From contig CAVZRJ010000006.1 in the NCBI GenBank assembly GCA_963777665.1, forward strand, positions 124,001 through 188,000: 64,000 nucleotides of DNA, given 5' to 3'. Source of the DNA: Bog-756 sp963777665. Lineage in GTDB: Bacteria > Actinomycetota > Acidimicrobiia > Acidimicrobiales > RAAP-2. Positions 8,539-16,906 of the stretch are shown piece after piece (the first letter of the stretch is position 1; the number at the start of each line of letters is the position of its first letter). A model generated the notes under the pieces. That model ran no database searches, was not told the DNA's origin, and worked only from the letters and a program-made list of their open reading frames with translations. Made by a program: the position numbers and the translations under genes.

Positions 8539-8619
8539 GTGCCCGGGATGCCCTGCGTGACCGAGATGCCCGCGGCGGTCGACGCTGAATCCTGCGGGTG
8601 GACCGCGCACGGTGGCTGA
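8539..8619 (+). CDS. Candidate leaderless 26-codon leader ORF
   Basis: TACGAT (8527-8532) is followed after six bases by GTG 8539, which opens a 26-codon frame ending in a TGA at 8617-8619. That stop overlaps the GTG start (8612) of the methyltransferase by 8 bp. The peptide begins VPGMPCVTEMPAA and contains two cysteines; it resembles nothing I know. The promoter spacing and the overlap with the next gene suggest a translated leader that couples to the methyltransferase. It could equally be a chance frame. Confidence 0.3.
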   Translation: MPGMPCVTEMPAAVDAESCGWTAHGG

Positions 8620-9421
8620 TCCGGGGGACCACGCAGGCGAGGCGGATCAGGTGCCCCAGGACAGGACCCGACTCGGGCGCGCCGGTTTCTCCACCGGGTC
8701 GGACCTCTACGAGCGCACCCGTCCCGGCTATTCGGACGAATCGGTGGCCCACCTGGTCGCAACCGTCGGCATCTCGGCTGGTCGACGGGTCCTCGATGTG
8801 GCCGCCGGCACCGGGAAGCTGACCCGCGCGCTGGCCGGAACCGGTGCGACCTGTCTCGCGGCCGAGCCGTCCGCGTCGATGCGCGAGGTCTTCGCCGCCG
8901 CCGTACCCGGGGTGCCGATGGTCGGATCCACGGCCGAGCACCTGCCGTTCAGCACCGGCACCCTGGACGCCATCGTGGTGGCCCAGGCCTTCCATTGGTT
9001 CGATGCGCAGTCAGCCCTTGCCGAGTTCGCCCGGGTCCTGCGGCCGGGTGGCGGCCTGGCGCTCGTCTGGAACGAACGCGACGAATCGGACCCGATGGTC
9101 GCGGAGCTCGTCCGCATCTCCAGATGGGATACCCACCAGCCCTACCCGGTGGGTCGGGACTTCGGAGAGGTCATCGATGCCAGCAGTCGGTTCGGTCCCG
9201 TCGACCGCACCCTCTTCCGGTTCACCCAGATGCTGGACCGGACCGCCTTCGTCGACCAGGTCGCAACCCGGAGCTACGTCGCCGTCCTGCCCGAGGACCG
9301 CCGCAGGGCCCTCTTGGAGGAGGTGGCCGGGTTCGCCGCCACGTTGGAGGAGCCGATCCCGCTGCCCTACATCGCCGACACGTTCTGCACGCGGTCCCTC
9401 GTCGGGGGCCGGACCCCCTGA
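8612..9421 (+). CDS. Class I SAM-dependent methyltransferase
   Basis: A 269-residue Rossmann-fold methyltransferase. Motif I reads VLDVAAGTGKLT, followed by an AEPS acidic-loop equivalent, then the motif-IV region LDAIVVAQAFHWFD and the LRPGGGLALVW strand. This is the Methyltransf_11 group, close by eye to ubiE/SmtA-like actinobacterial proteins that begin with YERTRPGYSDE. The substrate is unknown. Start GTG 8612 is the first start preceding the fold and overlaps the candidate leader ORF. It is followed by the EthD gene on the same strand. Confidence 0.85.
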   Translation: MADPGDHAGEADQVPQDRTRLGRAGFSTGSDLYERTRPGYSDESVAHLVATVGISAGRRVLDVAAGTGKLTRALAGTGATCLAAEPSASMREVFAAAVPGVPMVGSTAEHLPFSTGTLDAIVVAQAFHWFDAQSALAEFARVLRPGGGLALVWNERDESDPMVAELVRISRWDTHQPYPVGRDFGEVIDASSRFGPVDRTLFRFTQMLDRTAFVDQVATRSYVAVLPEDRRRALLEEVAGFAATLEEPIPLPYIADTFCTRSLVGGRTP

Positions 9422-9544
9422 CCGGCGACCGCTGCCGCGCCCACCGGTTTGCCAGTGGGAGCACCCACGGTGCAGCCTCTGCGGCAGGGACCGGGTCGCC
9501 ACGACCGCGCGACCGAACCTCGACCCAGTGGAGGACGTCCACCG

Positions 9545-9910
9545 ATGATCAAGCTGACCTGCCTGCTCAAACGCAAGGAGGGGCTCACGCCTGCCGAGTT
9601 CCAGGCCTATTGGAAGGACCACCACGGTCCGCTGGTCGCCTCGAGCAGATGCGGGACCCATGTCATCCGCTACGAGCAGCACCCGCGGCCGCTCGACGAC
9701 TACCGGAGCGACGACGACCGGTCCGGCTACGACGGCGTGACCGTCCAGTGGTTCCATTCGATGCAGGGCTACCAGGACCACATGGGAGAGGACGACTTCC
9801 CGGCCGTGCTCGAGGACATCGCCAACTTCCTCGACACCGACCACCTCGAGTTCGTCCTGACCGAAGAGCCCCGGGTCGTCATGGACGGCATCGTGGACTG
9901 GAGCGCCTGA
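9545..9910 (+). CDS. EthD-domain protein
   Basis: A 121-residue small alpha/beta-barrel protein. It opens MIKLTCLLKRKEGLTPAEF and continues YWKDHHGPLV, the EthD signature (dimeric ferredoxin-like fold). GGAGG lies upstream of ATG 9545. Family members assist oxidative degradation of ethers or act as small oxygenase/isomerase-like proteins; biochemistry is poorly known. It precedes a P450 operon, which fits an auxiliary role in oxidative catabolism, but the P450 has its own promoter. Confidence 0.8.
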   Translation: MIKLTCLLKRKEGLTPAEFQAYWKDHHGPLVASSRCGTHVIRYEQHPRPLDDYRSDDDRSGYDGVTVQWFHSMQGYQDHMGEDDFPAVLEDIANFLDTDHLEFVLTEEPRVVMDGIVDWSA

Positions 9911-9952
9911 ACGGCGCAGCCAACCGGTGCACCCGCTGACCACGTGGGATCA

Positions 9953-9982
9953 TTGACAATCCGGACGGCCCGGACATAGGAT
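9953..9982 (+). promoter_or_regulatory. Promoter of the P450-tetR operon
   Basis: A consensus -35 TTGACA (9953-9958) and a -10 TAGGAT (9977-9982) are separated by 18 bp. The predicted start point, around 9989, lies immediately before the palindromic operator at 9991-10007. Confidence 0.7.
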
Positions 9983-9990
9983 CCACGGGA

Positions 9991-10007
9991 TCGGACAATG
10001 TGTCCGA
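9991..10007. promoter_or_regulatory. Palindromic operator, probable TetR binding site
   Basis: TCGGACA-ATG-TGTCCGA is a perfect 7-3-7 inverted repeat located at +1 to +18 of the predicted promoter and before the P450 start. Its position would let a repressor block transcription. The TetR gene at the end of this operon is the obvious candidate, giving autoregulation. Confidence 0.65.
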
Positions 10008-10029
10008 CTACCGGGAAGGGGCGTCCGAC

Positions 10030-11283
10030 GTGAGCCAGACCGAGTTGGACATCAGCGGGATCGAATTCAGCGACATCAATCTGCTGGACTCCAAACTGTT
10101 CTCGGAGCGCGTCCCCCACGAGTGGTTCGCCTTCCTCCGCCAGAACGCGCCGGTGTGGTGGCACGAGGAGGCGGACGGTCCCGGATTCTGGGCGGTGACG
10201 TCGCTGGCCGACTGCACCACGGTCAACCGCGACTACGAGCACTTCTCGTCCTCCAACCAGGCGACCTACCTCTGGGACCTGGCCGAGGACGACCTCGCCC
10301 AGCAGCAGCTGATCATGCTCAACATGGACCCGCCGCTCCACACCCGGTACCGCCGTCTTGTCAACAAGGGATTCACCCCCCGCATGGTCAACCAGCTCCA
10401 CGAACGGATCCATGCCGCGACCGACGACATCATCGACGCGGTCATCGAGGAGGGCACGGCTGATTTCGTCACCCAGATCGCGGCCGAGCTTCCGCTCGTC
10501 GTGATCGCCGAGCTCCTCGGTGTACCCAACGAGGACCGCCACCGGATGTTCGACTGGTCCAACCGGATGATCGGCAGCGAAGACCCCGAGTACCAAACGG
10601 CCGGGGAGGTGGCCCAGCAGGCATCCATGGAGCTCTACGCCTATGCGTCCGAGCTCTTCGGCAAGAAACGAGTCGACCCCCACGACGATCTGATGAGCGT
10701 GCTCACCCAGGTCGAGATCGAGGGCGAGCAGCTCTCATCGCTCGACCTGGAGCTGTTCTTCCTCCTGCTCACGGTGGCCGGAAACGAGACGACCCGCAAC
10801 CTCATCTCGGGGGCGATGGCGACGTTCTTCGAGCACCCCGACCAGTGGGACCTGCTGCGCAAGGACCGCTCGCTGCTGCCCGGCGCCGTGGAGGAGATGC
10901 TGCGCTACGTCACGCCGGTGATGAACTTCCGCCGGCAGACCACGTCCGGTTTCGAGCTCGGTGGCCAGCAGATCGAGCCCGATTCCAAGGTGGTCTTCTT
11001 CCACATCTCGGCCAACCGGGACGAGAAGGCGTTCACCGACCCGCAGACATTCGACATCACCCGCAACCCCAACCCGCACATGGCCTTCGGTGCCGGAGGT
11101 CCCCACTTCTGCCTCGGGGCCAACCTCGCCCGCATGGAGATCCGGGTCATGTTCGAACATCTCCTCGACCGGATGCCCGAGCTCGAGCCGGACGGGGAGG
11201 TCGAGCGCCTCCAGTCGGCCTTCATCAGCGGGGTCAAGCACATCCCGATCCGCTTCCCCGCCGGTCCCCGCGTCACCGGCTAG
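10030..11283 (+). CDS. Cytochrome P450 (CYP124/125/142-like)
   Basis: A 417-residue bacterial P450. The I-helix oxygen-activation motif is AGNETTRN (250-257), the ExxR motif is EEMLR, and the heme loop is FGAGGPHFCLG with C361 as thiolate ligand. The C-terminal ISGVKHIPIRF resembles the sterol and methyl-branched lipid hydroxylases CYP124/CYP125. It needs ferredoxin and reductase partners, neither of which is here. Start GTG 10030 is preceded by GGGAAGGGG; a GTG at 10000 lies inside the operator and is rejected. It is followed without a gap by a TetR gene. Confidence 0.88.
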   Translation: MSQTELDISGIEFSDINLLDSKLFSERVPHEWFAFLRQNAPVWWHEEADGPGFWAVTSLADCTTVNRDYEHFSSSNQATYLWDLAEDDLAQQQLIMLNMDPPLHTRYRRLVNKGFTPRMVNQLHERIHAATDDIIDAVIEEGTADFVTQIAAELPLVVIAELLGVPNEDRHRMFDWSNRMIGSEDPEYQTAGEVAQQASMELYAYASELFGKKRVDPHDDLMSVLTQVEIEGEQLSSLDLELFFLLLTVAGNETTRNLISGAMATFFEHPDQWDLLRKDRSLLPGAVEEMLRYVTPVMNFRRQTTSGFELGGQQIEPDSKVVFFHISANRDEKAFTDPQTFDITRNPNPHMAFGAGGPHFCLGANLARMEIRVMFEHLLDRMPELEPDGEVERLQSAFISGVKHIPIRFPAGPRVTG

Positions 11284-11904
11284 ATGGCTACTCGCAAGAC
11301 GTCCGAGGATCTCAAAGAGGTCATCCGGGACTTCCGCCGCGACCAGGTCATCGATGTGGCCCGTCGGCTCTTCGGCGAGCGGGGCACGACCGACGTCTCG
11401 ATGGACGAGATCGCGTCGGAGGCAGGAGTGGCCCGGTCCACGGTCTACGTCTACTTCGCCAACCGGGACGAGCTCCTGCGTGCCTGCCTCAAACGCATGC
11501 ACACCCAACTCCAGGAGGCGGTCGCCGGCACCTGGGAGGAGGACGCGAGGCCCGCCCGGCGCCTCGAGCTGCTCGTCCAGGAGATGCTTGCCCGGATCGA
11601 CGACAACCCGGCCTTCTTCCGCCTTGCCCTGGTCACCCAGGGGACGCCCGTGCAGGGGGCGGAAGCCGTCGGGGCCGAGCTCGCCCTGATCAGCCTCGAC
11701 ATCGCCCGCCTCATCCGCGATGTCTACGAGGACGGCGTGGCAGCCGGCGACTTCCGACCCATGGACCCGGATCTGGCGACCGGCCTCATCGGGCAGCAGC
11801 TCTACGGGGCGATCGCCGTCCGGGCCGCCGAGCCGTTTCCCGAGCCGAGAGAGCAGGTCTCGGCTGCGATGCTCGAGTTCATCCTCCACGGACTCTCTGC
11901 CTGA
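11284..11904 (+). CDS. TetR-family repressor of the P450 operon
   Basis: 206 aa. The N-terminal helix-turn-helix reads VARRLFGERGTTDVSMDEIASEAGVARSTVYVYFANRDELL in outline (residues ~24-64), followed by an all-helical ligand/dimer domain. The ATG begins directly after the TAG stop of the P450, so the two are cotranscribed. The 7-3-7 palindrome at the operon promoter is the expected target. The ligand is likely the P450 substrate or a related CoA ester; that is inference. Confidence 0.88.
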   Translation: MATRKTSEDLKEVIRDFRRDQVIDVARRLFGERGTTDVSMDEIASEAGVARSTVYVYFANRDELLRACLKRMHTQLQEAVAGTWEEDARPARRLELLVQEMLARIDDNPAFFRLALVTQGTPVQGAEAVGAELALISLDIARLIRDVYEDGVAAGDFRPMDPDLATGLIGQQLYGAIAVRAAEPFPEPREQVSAAMLEFILHGLSA

Positions 11905-11941
11905 GCGAGACCCGCCGCCGGCCTCAGGGCCGACCGATGGT

Positions 11942-12214
11942 TCAGCCCCCGGCGACGGCAGGAACGATGGAGACGGTCTGGCCGACCGACACCGGGGTCG
12001 CGAGCCCATCGAGAAAGCGCACGTCCTCGTCGTCGACGAAGACGTTGACGAAGCGGCGCAGGCCACCCTCCGCGTCGAAGAGGCGCTCGCCGAAACCGGC
12101 GTGGGCGGCGTCGAGTCCCTTCAGGACCTCGCCCACGGTCGATCCCTCGATGCCGACCTCGCCAGCTCCACCGGTGAGCGTGCGGAGCTGTGCGGGAATG
12201 CGGACCGTGATCAT
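11942..12214 (-). CDS. MoaD/ThiS-family sulfur carrier (CysO-like)
   Basis: A 90-residue ubiquitin-like protein ending in Gly-Gly (89-90), the site that becomes a thiocarboxylate. MITVRIPAQLRTLTGG at the start and VFVDDEDVRFL in the middle fit the MoaD fold. ATG 12214 overlaps the stop of the upstream PLP enzyme by 4 bp (ATGA). In mycobacteria CysO donates sulfur to the PLP enzyme CysM; the arrangement here, a carrier coupled to a PLP enzyme of the threonine-synthase type, resembles that logic. No activating MoeB-like enzyme or Mec protease is present in the window. Confidence 0.85.
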   Translation of the reverse strand: MITVRIPAQLRTLTGGAGEVGIEGSTVGEVLKGLDAAHAGFGERLFDAEGGLRRFVNVFVDDEDVRFLDGLATPVSVGQTVSIVPAVAGG

Positions 12215-13482
12215 GCGGTACTCCTCGGGGACGTGGTGGACGTGAGGGTGGACCCGGCCGCCATGGCTTCGGCAAACGACTCGAGCGTGGGGGCGATGGT
12301 CGCGGTGGGGCCGACCGCGTCGGACAGGGCCTCGACCGTCTTGAGCCCGTGGCCGGTCACCATGGCCACCACCCGTTCGTCGGGACGGATCACACCCTGC
12401 GCGGTCAGCTTGGCGAGGGTGGCGATGGTCACGCCCCCTGCCGTCTCGGCGAAGATCCCCTCGGTCCGGGCGAGGAGCCGGATCCCGTCGAGCACCTCGG
12501 CGTCGGACACTGCCGCGCACGACCCGCCGGACTTCCGGATGGCGTCGAGCGCGTACCAGCCGTCGGCCGGATTCCCGATGGCCAACGACTTGGCGATGGT
12601 GTGGGGCTTGACCGGGCGGATGACGTCGGTTCCTTCGGCGAAGGCGGTGGCCACCGGGGCACAGCCCTCCGCCTGAGCGCCCGACACCCGCACCGAGGGC
12701 TCCTCGTCGAGCAACCCGACGGTGAAGAGCTCGGCAAATCCCTTGGCCACCTTGGTCAGCTGACTGCCCGACCCGATCGGGACCACCACGTGGTCGGGCG
12801 CCTGCCAGCCCAGTTGCTCGGCCACCTCGAAGGCCAGGGTCTTGGAGCCTTCGGCGTAGTAGGTGCGCACGTTGACGTTGACGAACGCCCACGAGGGCTG
12901 CTCGCTGGTGAGTTCGGCGCAGAGCCGGTTGACGTCGTCGTAGCTGCCCTCTACGGCGAAGACCCGTCCGCCGTAGACCGAGGTCATGGTCACCTTGGCC
13001 TGCTCGAGGTCGTGGGGGATCAGCACCACCGAGTCCATGCCGGCCCGCGCCGCATGGGCGGCCACCGAGTTGGCCAGGTTCCCGGTCGAGGCACACGCCG
13101 CGATCTTGAAGCCGAGCTGGCGCGCCTTGGTCAAGGCGACCGAGACGACCCTGTCCTTGAAGGAGCCGGTCGGATTGGCGGTGTCGTCCTTGATCCAGAG
13201 CTCTCCGAGGCCCAGTTCCGCCGCCAGACGGTCTGCCCGGATCAGCGGGGTGAACCCGGCGCCGAGGTCGACCGGGGCGGCATCGGACACCGGCAAGAGG
13301 TCGGCGTAGCGCCAGATCGAGCGAGGCCCGGCCTCGATCTTCTCACGACTGATCGCAGCGGCCACCCGTTCGTAGTCGTAGGTCACCTCGAGTGGCCCGA
13401 AGCAGAAGTCGCAGACGTGCAACGCCTCGACAGGGTAGGTACGGCCGCATTCACGACAGCGAAGACCGGATACAAAGTCCAC
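12211..13482 (-). CDS. thrC: Threonine synthase-like PLP enzyme with N-terminal zinc ribbon
   Basis: 423 aa. A zinc ribbon with C9, C12, C24 and C27 leads into a fold-type II PLP domain. The PLP lysine is K109 in NPTGSFKDR, and ACASTGNLANSVAAHAA and the phosphate-binding IGSGSQL are present. By family it converts O-phosphohomoserine to threonine. Because it is translationally coupled to a MoaD-type carrier, a sulfur-transfer reaction (cysteine or homocysteine synthesis) is an alternative. Start GTG 13482 has GAGGAG six bases upstream and begins just before the ribbon. Confidence 0.82.
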   Translation of the reverse strand: MDFVSGLRCRECGRTYPVEALHVCDFCFGPLEVTYDYERVAAAISREKIEAGPRSIWRYADLLPVSDAAPVDLGAGFTPLIRADRLAAELGLGELWIKDDTANPTGSFKDRVVSVALTKARQLGFKIAACASTGNLANSVAAHAARAGMDSVVLIPHDLEQAKVTMTSVYGGRVFAVEGSYDDVNRLCAELTSEQPSWAFVNVNVRTYYAEGSKTLAFEVAEQLGWQAPDHVVVPIGSGSQLTKVAKGFAELFTVGLLDEEPSVRVSGAQAEGCAPVATAFAEGTDVIRPVKPHTIAKSLAIGNPADGWYALDAIRKSGGSCAAVSDAEVLDGIRLLARTEGIFAETAGGVTIATLAKLTAQGVIRPDERVVAMVTGHGLKTVEALSDAVGPTATIAPTLESFAEAMAAGSTLTSTTSPRSTA

Positions 13483-13757
13483 GTCGAGCTCCTCATCGCT
13501 CGGGCATTGGCACCTGGTACGCCTCCCCGACAGATCGGAGAAGCGCTCTGGTTGCCGCAGCGTCACAGGGCCCGGTCCCTCAGCTGCTCTGGATGATGCC
13601 AACCATTCTGGCCGAGACGGAGGCGTCCGTCAACGCAGGGCCGGCTGCGACGGCGTCTCCCGCCGCTCGGGACCCGGGTCCGGCACCACGCGGCCAGCCC
13701 TGGTTCGCGTTTGCACCCCCGCTGCCACCACCCGTTCCAGTGAGCGATGATGGGGAG

Positions 13758-14564
13758 ATGGCACCCGCGGCCGCTCCGGAGGACAACGCGCGCCGCTTCG
13801 ACCACGCGGCTTTCGACGCCGTTGCGCTCGCCGAGGCGAAGGGGGGCCGCCGGATCTCGGTGTGCATCCCGGCGCGCGACGAAGCCGCCACCATCGGGCC
13901 GATCGTGCGGCAGGTCGTCTCGGCCCTGGTCGGGAGGTCGGGCGGGGTGCCGCTCGTGGACGACGTGGTCGTGGTCGACGACGGCTCGACCGACCGCACC
14001 GCCGACATCGCCCGGCGGGAGGGCGCCCGGGTCGTCGCCGGTGATTCGGCAACCGGGGGAAAGGGCCAGGCCATGCGCCTGGCCCTCAAGGAGGCGGACG
14101 GAGACATCATCGCCTTCGTCGACGGCGACGTGGCCAACTTCGGCCCCCACTTCGTGACCGGCCTCCTCGGCCCACTCCTCATCGACGACTCGGTCACCCT
14201 GGTCAAGGGGTTCTACGAGCGCCCGCTGCACGGCACCCCCGACGGCGGCGGACGTGTGACCGAGCTCATGGCGAGGCCGGTCATCGACCTGCTCTTCCCC
14301 TCCCTGGCCGTCATCGAGCAGCCCCTCGCCGGCGAGACGGCCGGTCCGCGGTGGGTCTTCGAGACCTGCGAGATGGCCGACGGCTATGCGGTCGAGCTCG
14401 CCCTCCTCGTGGACGTGGCCGCCCGCTTCGGGATCGAGACGATCGCCCAGGTCGATCTCGGCGTGCGCGTGCACCGCAACCGCCCACTCGACGAACTGCG
14501 CCCGCAGGCCACCGACATCCTTCGGGCCGCCCTTGCGCGATCCGGGCTCATCGTCCCCGACTGA
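13758..14564 (+). CDS. gpgS: Glucosyl-3-phosphoglycerate synthase
   Basis: 268 aa from ATG 13758; GTG 13740 is an equally possible in-frame start. A GT-A glycosyltransferase (GT81): DDGSTDRT at 74-81, DGD metal site at 122-124, and the family blocks LVKGFYERPL, GGGRVTELMARP, EQPLAGE and LGVRVHRNRPLDEL. It transfers glucose from a nucleotide sugar to 3-phosphoglycerate, the first step to glucosylglycerate and methylglucose lipopolysaccharides in actinobacteria. The phosphatase partner GpgP is not adjacent. The gene is divergent from the threonine-synthase operon. Confidence 0.9.
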   Translation: MAPAAAPEDNARRFDHAAFDAVALAEAKGGRRISVCIPARDEAATIGPIVRQVVSALVGRSGGVPLVDDVVVVDDGSTDRTADIARREGARVVAGDSATGGKGQAMRLALKEADGDIIAFVDGDVANFGPHFVTGLLGPLLIDDSVTLVKGFYERPLHGTPDGGGRVTELMARPVIDLLFPSLAVIEQPLAGETAGPRWVFETCEMADGYAVELALLVDVAARFGIETIAQVDLGVRVHRNRPLDELRPQATDILRAALARSGLIVPD

Positions 14565-14613
14565 GCACACATCGTCCGAGGGTACGCAGCTTCCGGGCGC
14601 GCCTGCGGGACGC

Positions 14614-16119
14614 TCAACAGGAGACCGGCTCGACCGACGGCACCCGGAGGTCGGGAAGCGCCGTGGCGGACACCGTGGAGCCGAGCGGCCGCCGGCCGGG
14701 AACCAGCATGGCCACTCCCGCCCCGACCGCGACCACCGCGGCGCCGACCGCGACCGCCGGGGTCAGGCCGTTGACATAGGCCCGGCCCGAGACGTAACTG
14801 CCGTGGGAGCTGAAGACGGCACCCAGGACGGCGATGCCGAGCACTCCCCCGAGCTCGCGGAAGGCGGCGTTGGCGCCGGAGGCCACGCCCTCCAGGGCCG
14901 GGCGAACCGTCCCGAGGACCAACGAGGCCAGGGGCACGAAGAAGAGCGTCATCCCGAGGCCACAGACCACGAACGGTGCGACCAGGGCCGCGTACGGCGT
15001 CGTCGGCGTGGTGATGCCCACCAGCCAGGCCAGGCCGATCGCCTGTAGACCGAGGCCCGCCACGACCAGGGGCTTGCCGCCCCACCGCTCCGACAGATGG
15101 CCGACGACGGGGGCGAGCAGCATGGGGATCGCCGTCCACGGCAGGACCCGCACCCCTGCGGCGAGCGGCGAGTACCCCTGGACGGTCTGGAGGAACTGGG
15201 TCAGGAAGAAGATCGAGCCGAACATGCCGAAGCTGAAGAGCATGGCGGTCACGTTGACGGCGGTGAAGCCGCGGTTGGCGAAGAGGCGGAGATCGAGCAT
15301 CGGGTGGTCGGAACGGAGCTCCCAGGCCACGAAGGCGCCGAGCAGGAGGGTGCCGACCACGAAGGAGGCGACGACCGAGGTCGACGACCAGCCGTGTGCG
15401 TTCCCCCGGACCAGACCCAGCACGACGCCGAACAGCCCGGTGCTCACGAGGCCGACCCCGACGAGGTCCAGCCGGGAGGCCGAGCCACGCGACTCGGCCA
15501 GCTTGCGCCACGCCAACGGGGCGAGCACGAGGCCCACCGGCACGTTGAGCCAGAAGATGTACTGCCACGCCCACCCGCTGGTGACCACACCACCGACCAA
15601 CGGTCCGATGGCCACCGCGGTCCCCCCGATGGCACCCCAGATCCCGAGGGCGGCGTTCCGGCGCTCCGGCGGGACCCCGGCGCTGAGCAACGTGAGGGAG
15701 AGCGGCATGATCATCGCCCCACCGGCCCCCTGGAGGGCGCGTGCGGCAATGAGGGCCCCGATCCCCGGGGCCAGTGCAGCCGCCGCCGACGATGCGGTGA
15801 ACAACACGATGCCGGCGACGAAGACACGGCGGCGCCCGAACCGTTCGCCGAACGTCGCAGCCGAGAGCAGGAGCACGGCGAAGGTGAGCGTGTAGGCGTT
15901 GACGGTCCATTCGAGGCCGGCGAGCCCTGCGTGCAGATGGACCCGGATGACCGGCAGGGCGGTCGTGACCACCAGGTTGTCGAGGGAGGCCATGAAGAGG
16001 GCGAGCCCGGTGATGACGATCGCCCACACCGCGCGGGACCTGGCGGCCTGCCCGACTGGCGCCACCGGAGGCGAGGGGGGTGTCGCCGGAACGTTCGCCG
16101 AGCGCCGCTCGACGCTCAC
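14614..16119 (-). CDS. DHA2-type MFS drug exporter (EmrB/QacA, ~14 TM)
   Basis: 501 aa from GTG 16119. Typical 14-helix drug:H+ antiporter signatures: WAIVITGLALFMASLDNLVV in helix 1, GERFGRRRVF after helix 2 (motif A) and LQGAGGAMIMPLSL (helix 4 region). Multidrug or antibiotic efflux is expected. An ATG at 16278 overlapping the tetR stop would add 53 low-complexity residues and place the palindromic operator (16227-16236) inside the gene, so GTG 16119 is preferred. It is controlled by the adjacent TetR. Confidence 0.85.
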   Translation of the reverse strand: MSVERRSANVPATPPSPPVAPVGQAARSRAVWAIVITGLALFMASLDNLVVTTALPVIRVHLHAGLAGLEWTVNAYTLTFAVLLLSAATFGERFGRRRVFVAGIVLFTASSAAAALAPGIGALIAARALQGAGGAMIMPLSLTLLSAGVPPERRNAALGIWGAIGGTAVAIGPLVGGVVTSGWAWQYIFWLNVPVGLVLAPLAWRKLAESRGSASRLDLVGVGLVSTGLFGVVLGLVRGNAHGWSSTSVVASFVVGTLLLGAFVAWELRSDHPMLDLRLFANRGFTAVNVTAMLFSFGMFGSIFFLTQFLQTVQGYSPLAAGVRVLPWTAIPMLLAPVVGHLSERWGGKPLVVAGLGLQAIGLAWLVGITTPTTPYAALVAPFVVCGLGMTLFFVPLASLVLGTVRPALEGVASGANAAFRELGGVLGIAVLGAVFSSHGSYVSGRAYVNGLTPAVAVGAAVVAVGAGVAMLVPGRRPLGSTVSATALPDLRVPSVEPVSC

Positions 16120-16223
16120 GCCGCCGGTGTCGTCACGATCCTCCGGCCCCCGGGGCGAACGGCGACGCGAGACCGGATGCCAGCCCCGGCGCGGTGAGGG
16201 CAGGCTCGTCCGCTCAGACAGTT

Positions 16224-16239
16224 GTGAGTGATCACTACC
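16224..16239. promoter_or_regulatory. Operator A of the TetR/MFS pair
   Basis: Contains the perfect 10-bp palindrome AGTGATCACT (16227-16236) within TTGTGAGTGATCACTACCT. The same flanks recur at 16909-16931 before the tetR gene with a 4-nt insertion. Its position between tetR and the exporter start suggests a separate, repressible promoter for the exporter. Confidence 0.6.
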
Positions 16240-16274
16240 TCTACGCGGCAAAAAAAGAGGGACGATGGGCTGGT

Positions 16275-16895
16275 TCATGCGGGTACCTCCGTGGACTTGG
16301 CCAGCTCTGCGAACCGTTGCTCCTTGATCGCCCGGCTGGCGGCTTGGATGGCGTTGATCTTCTCGGGCGTCGGACAGAAGCTCTGTGCCCAGTGCTCGGG
16401 GACGGACAGCAGGTCGATCGCGGACATCACGTTCATCATCATCCCCATCGAGAAGAACCGCTGGAGCTCCTCGTCGGGAAGGTGGGTGCGCTCGTGGACC
16501 AGGTGCCAGAGCACCTCGAAGGTCCGGCGGCAGCTGGCGGCGATCTCCGGGTCGCCGGGTGCGGCGGCGAACCCATGGAGCTGGACCTGCAGCAGCTCGG
16601 GATCCTGGAGGAGCTCCACGTAGGCCTCGCCCATCGCGGTCAGCGCCTCCTTGCCCTCGAGCCCGAGGCCTGCCCTGGTCATCGCCGCGATGATCCGGTC
16701 GGCCACGAGCTCGTAGGTGGCCACGAACAGGTCCTTCTTGGTGCCGAACAGGCGAAAGAGGTAGGGCTGGGAGATCCCGGCACGGGTCGCGATGGCCTCG
16801 GTCGAGGTCCCGGCATAGCCGGAGCGGGCGAATTCGGTGATCGCGGCCGCCAGCACGGCTGTCCGACGTTCGGAGGCACTCATCCGGCCCGACAC
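16275..16895 (-). CDS. TetR-family regulator of the MFS exporter
   Basis: 206 aa from GTG 16895, chosen because GAGG lies six bases upstream; ATG 16922 lies inside the operator and ATG 16883 is another option. Helix-turn-helix: FARSGYAGTSTEAIA and RAGISQPYLFRLFGTKKDLF, the pattern of QacR/AcrR-like repressors of efflux pumps. The remainder is helical with a methionine-rich FSMGMMMNVMSAIDLL segment likely in the ligand pocket or dimer interface. It sits directly upstream of the exporter, and near-identical operator sequences precede both genes. Confidence 0.88.
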   Translation of the reverse strand: MSGRMSASERRTAVLAAAITEFARSGYAGTSTEAIATRAGISQPYLFRLFGTKKDLFVATYELVADRIIAAMTRAGLGLEGKEALTAMGEAYVELLQDPELLQVQLHGFAAAPGDPEIAASCRRTFEVLWHLVHERTHLPDEELQRFFSMGMMMNVMSAIDLLSVPEHWAQSFCPTPEKINAIQAASRAIKEQRFAELAKSTEVPA

Positions 16896-16906
16896 CATCA
16901 TCCTCG

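Noticed and set aside
16119..16278. Longer MFS start at ATG 16278 overlapping the tetR stop
   Set aside because: It would add 53 low-complexity residues and bury the operator palindrome inside the gene; GTG 16119 gives a normal family N-terminus.
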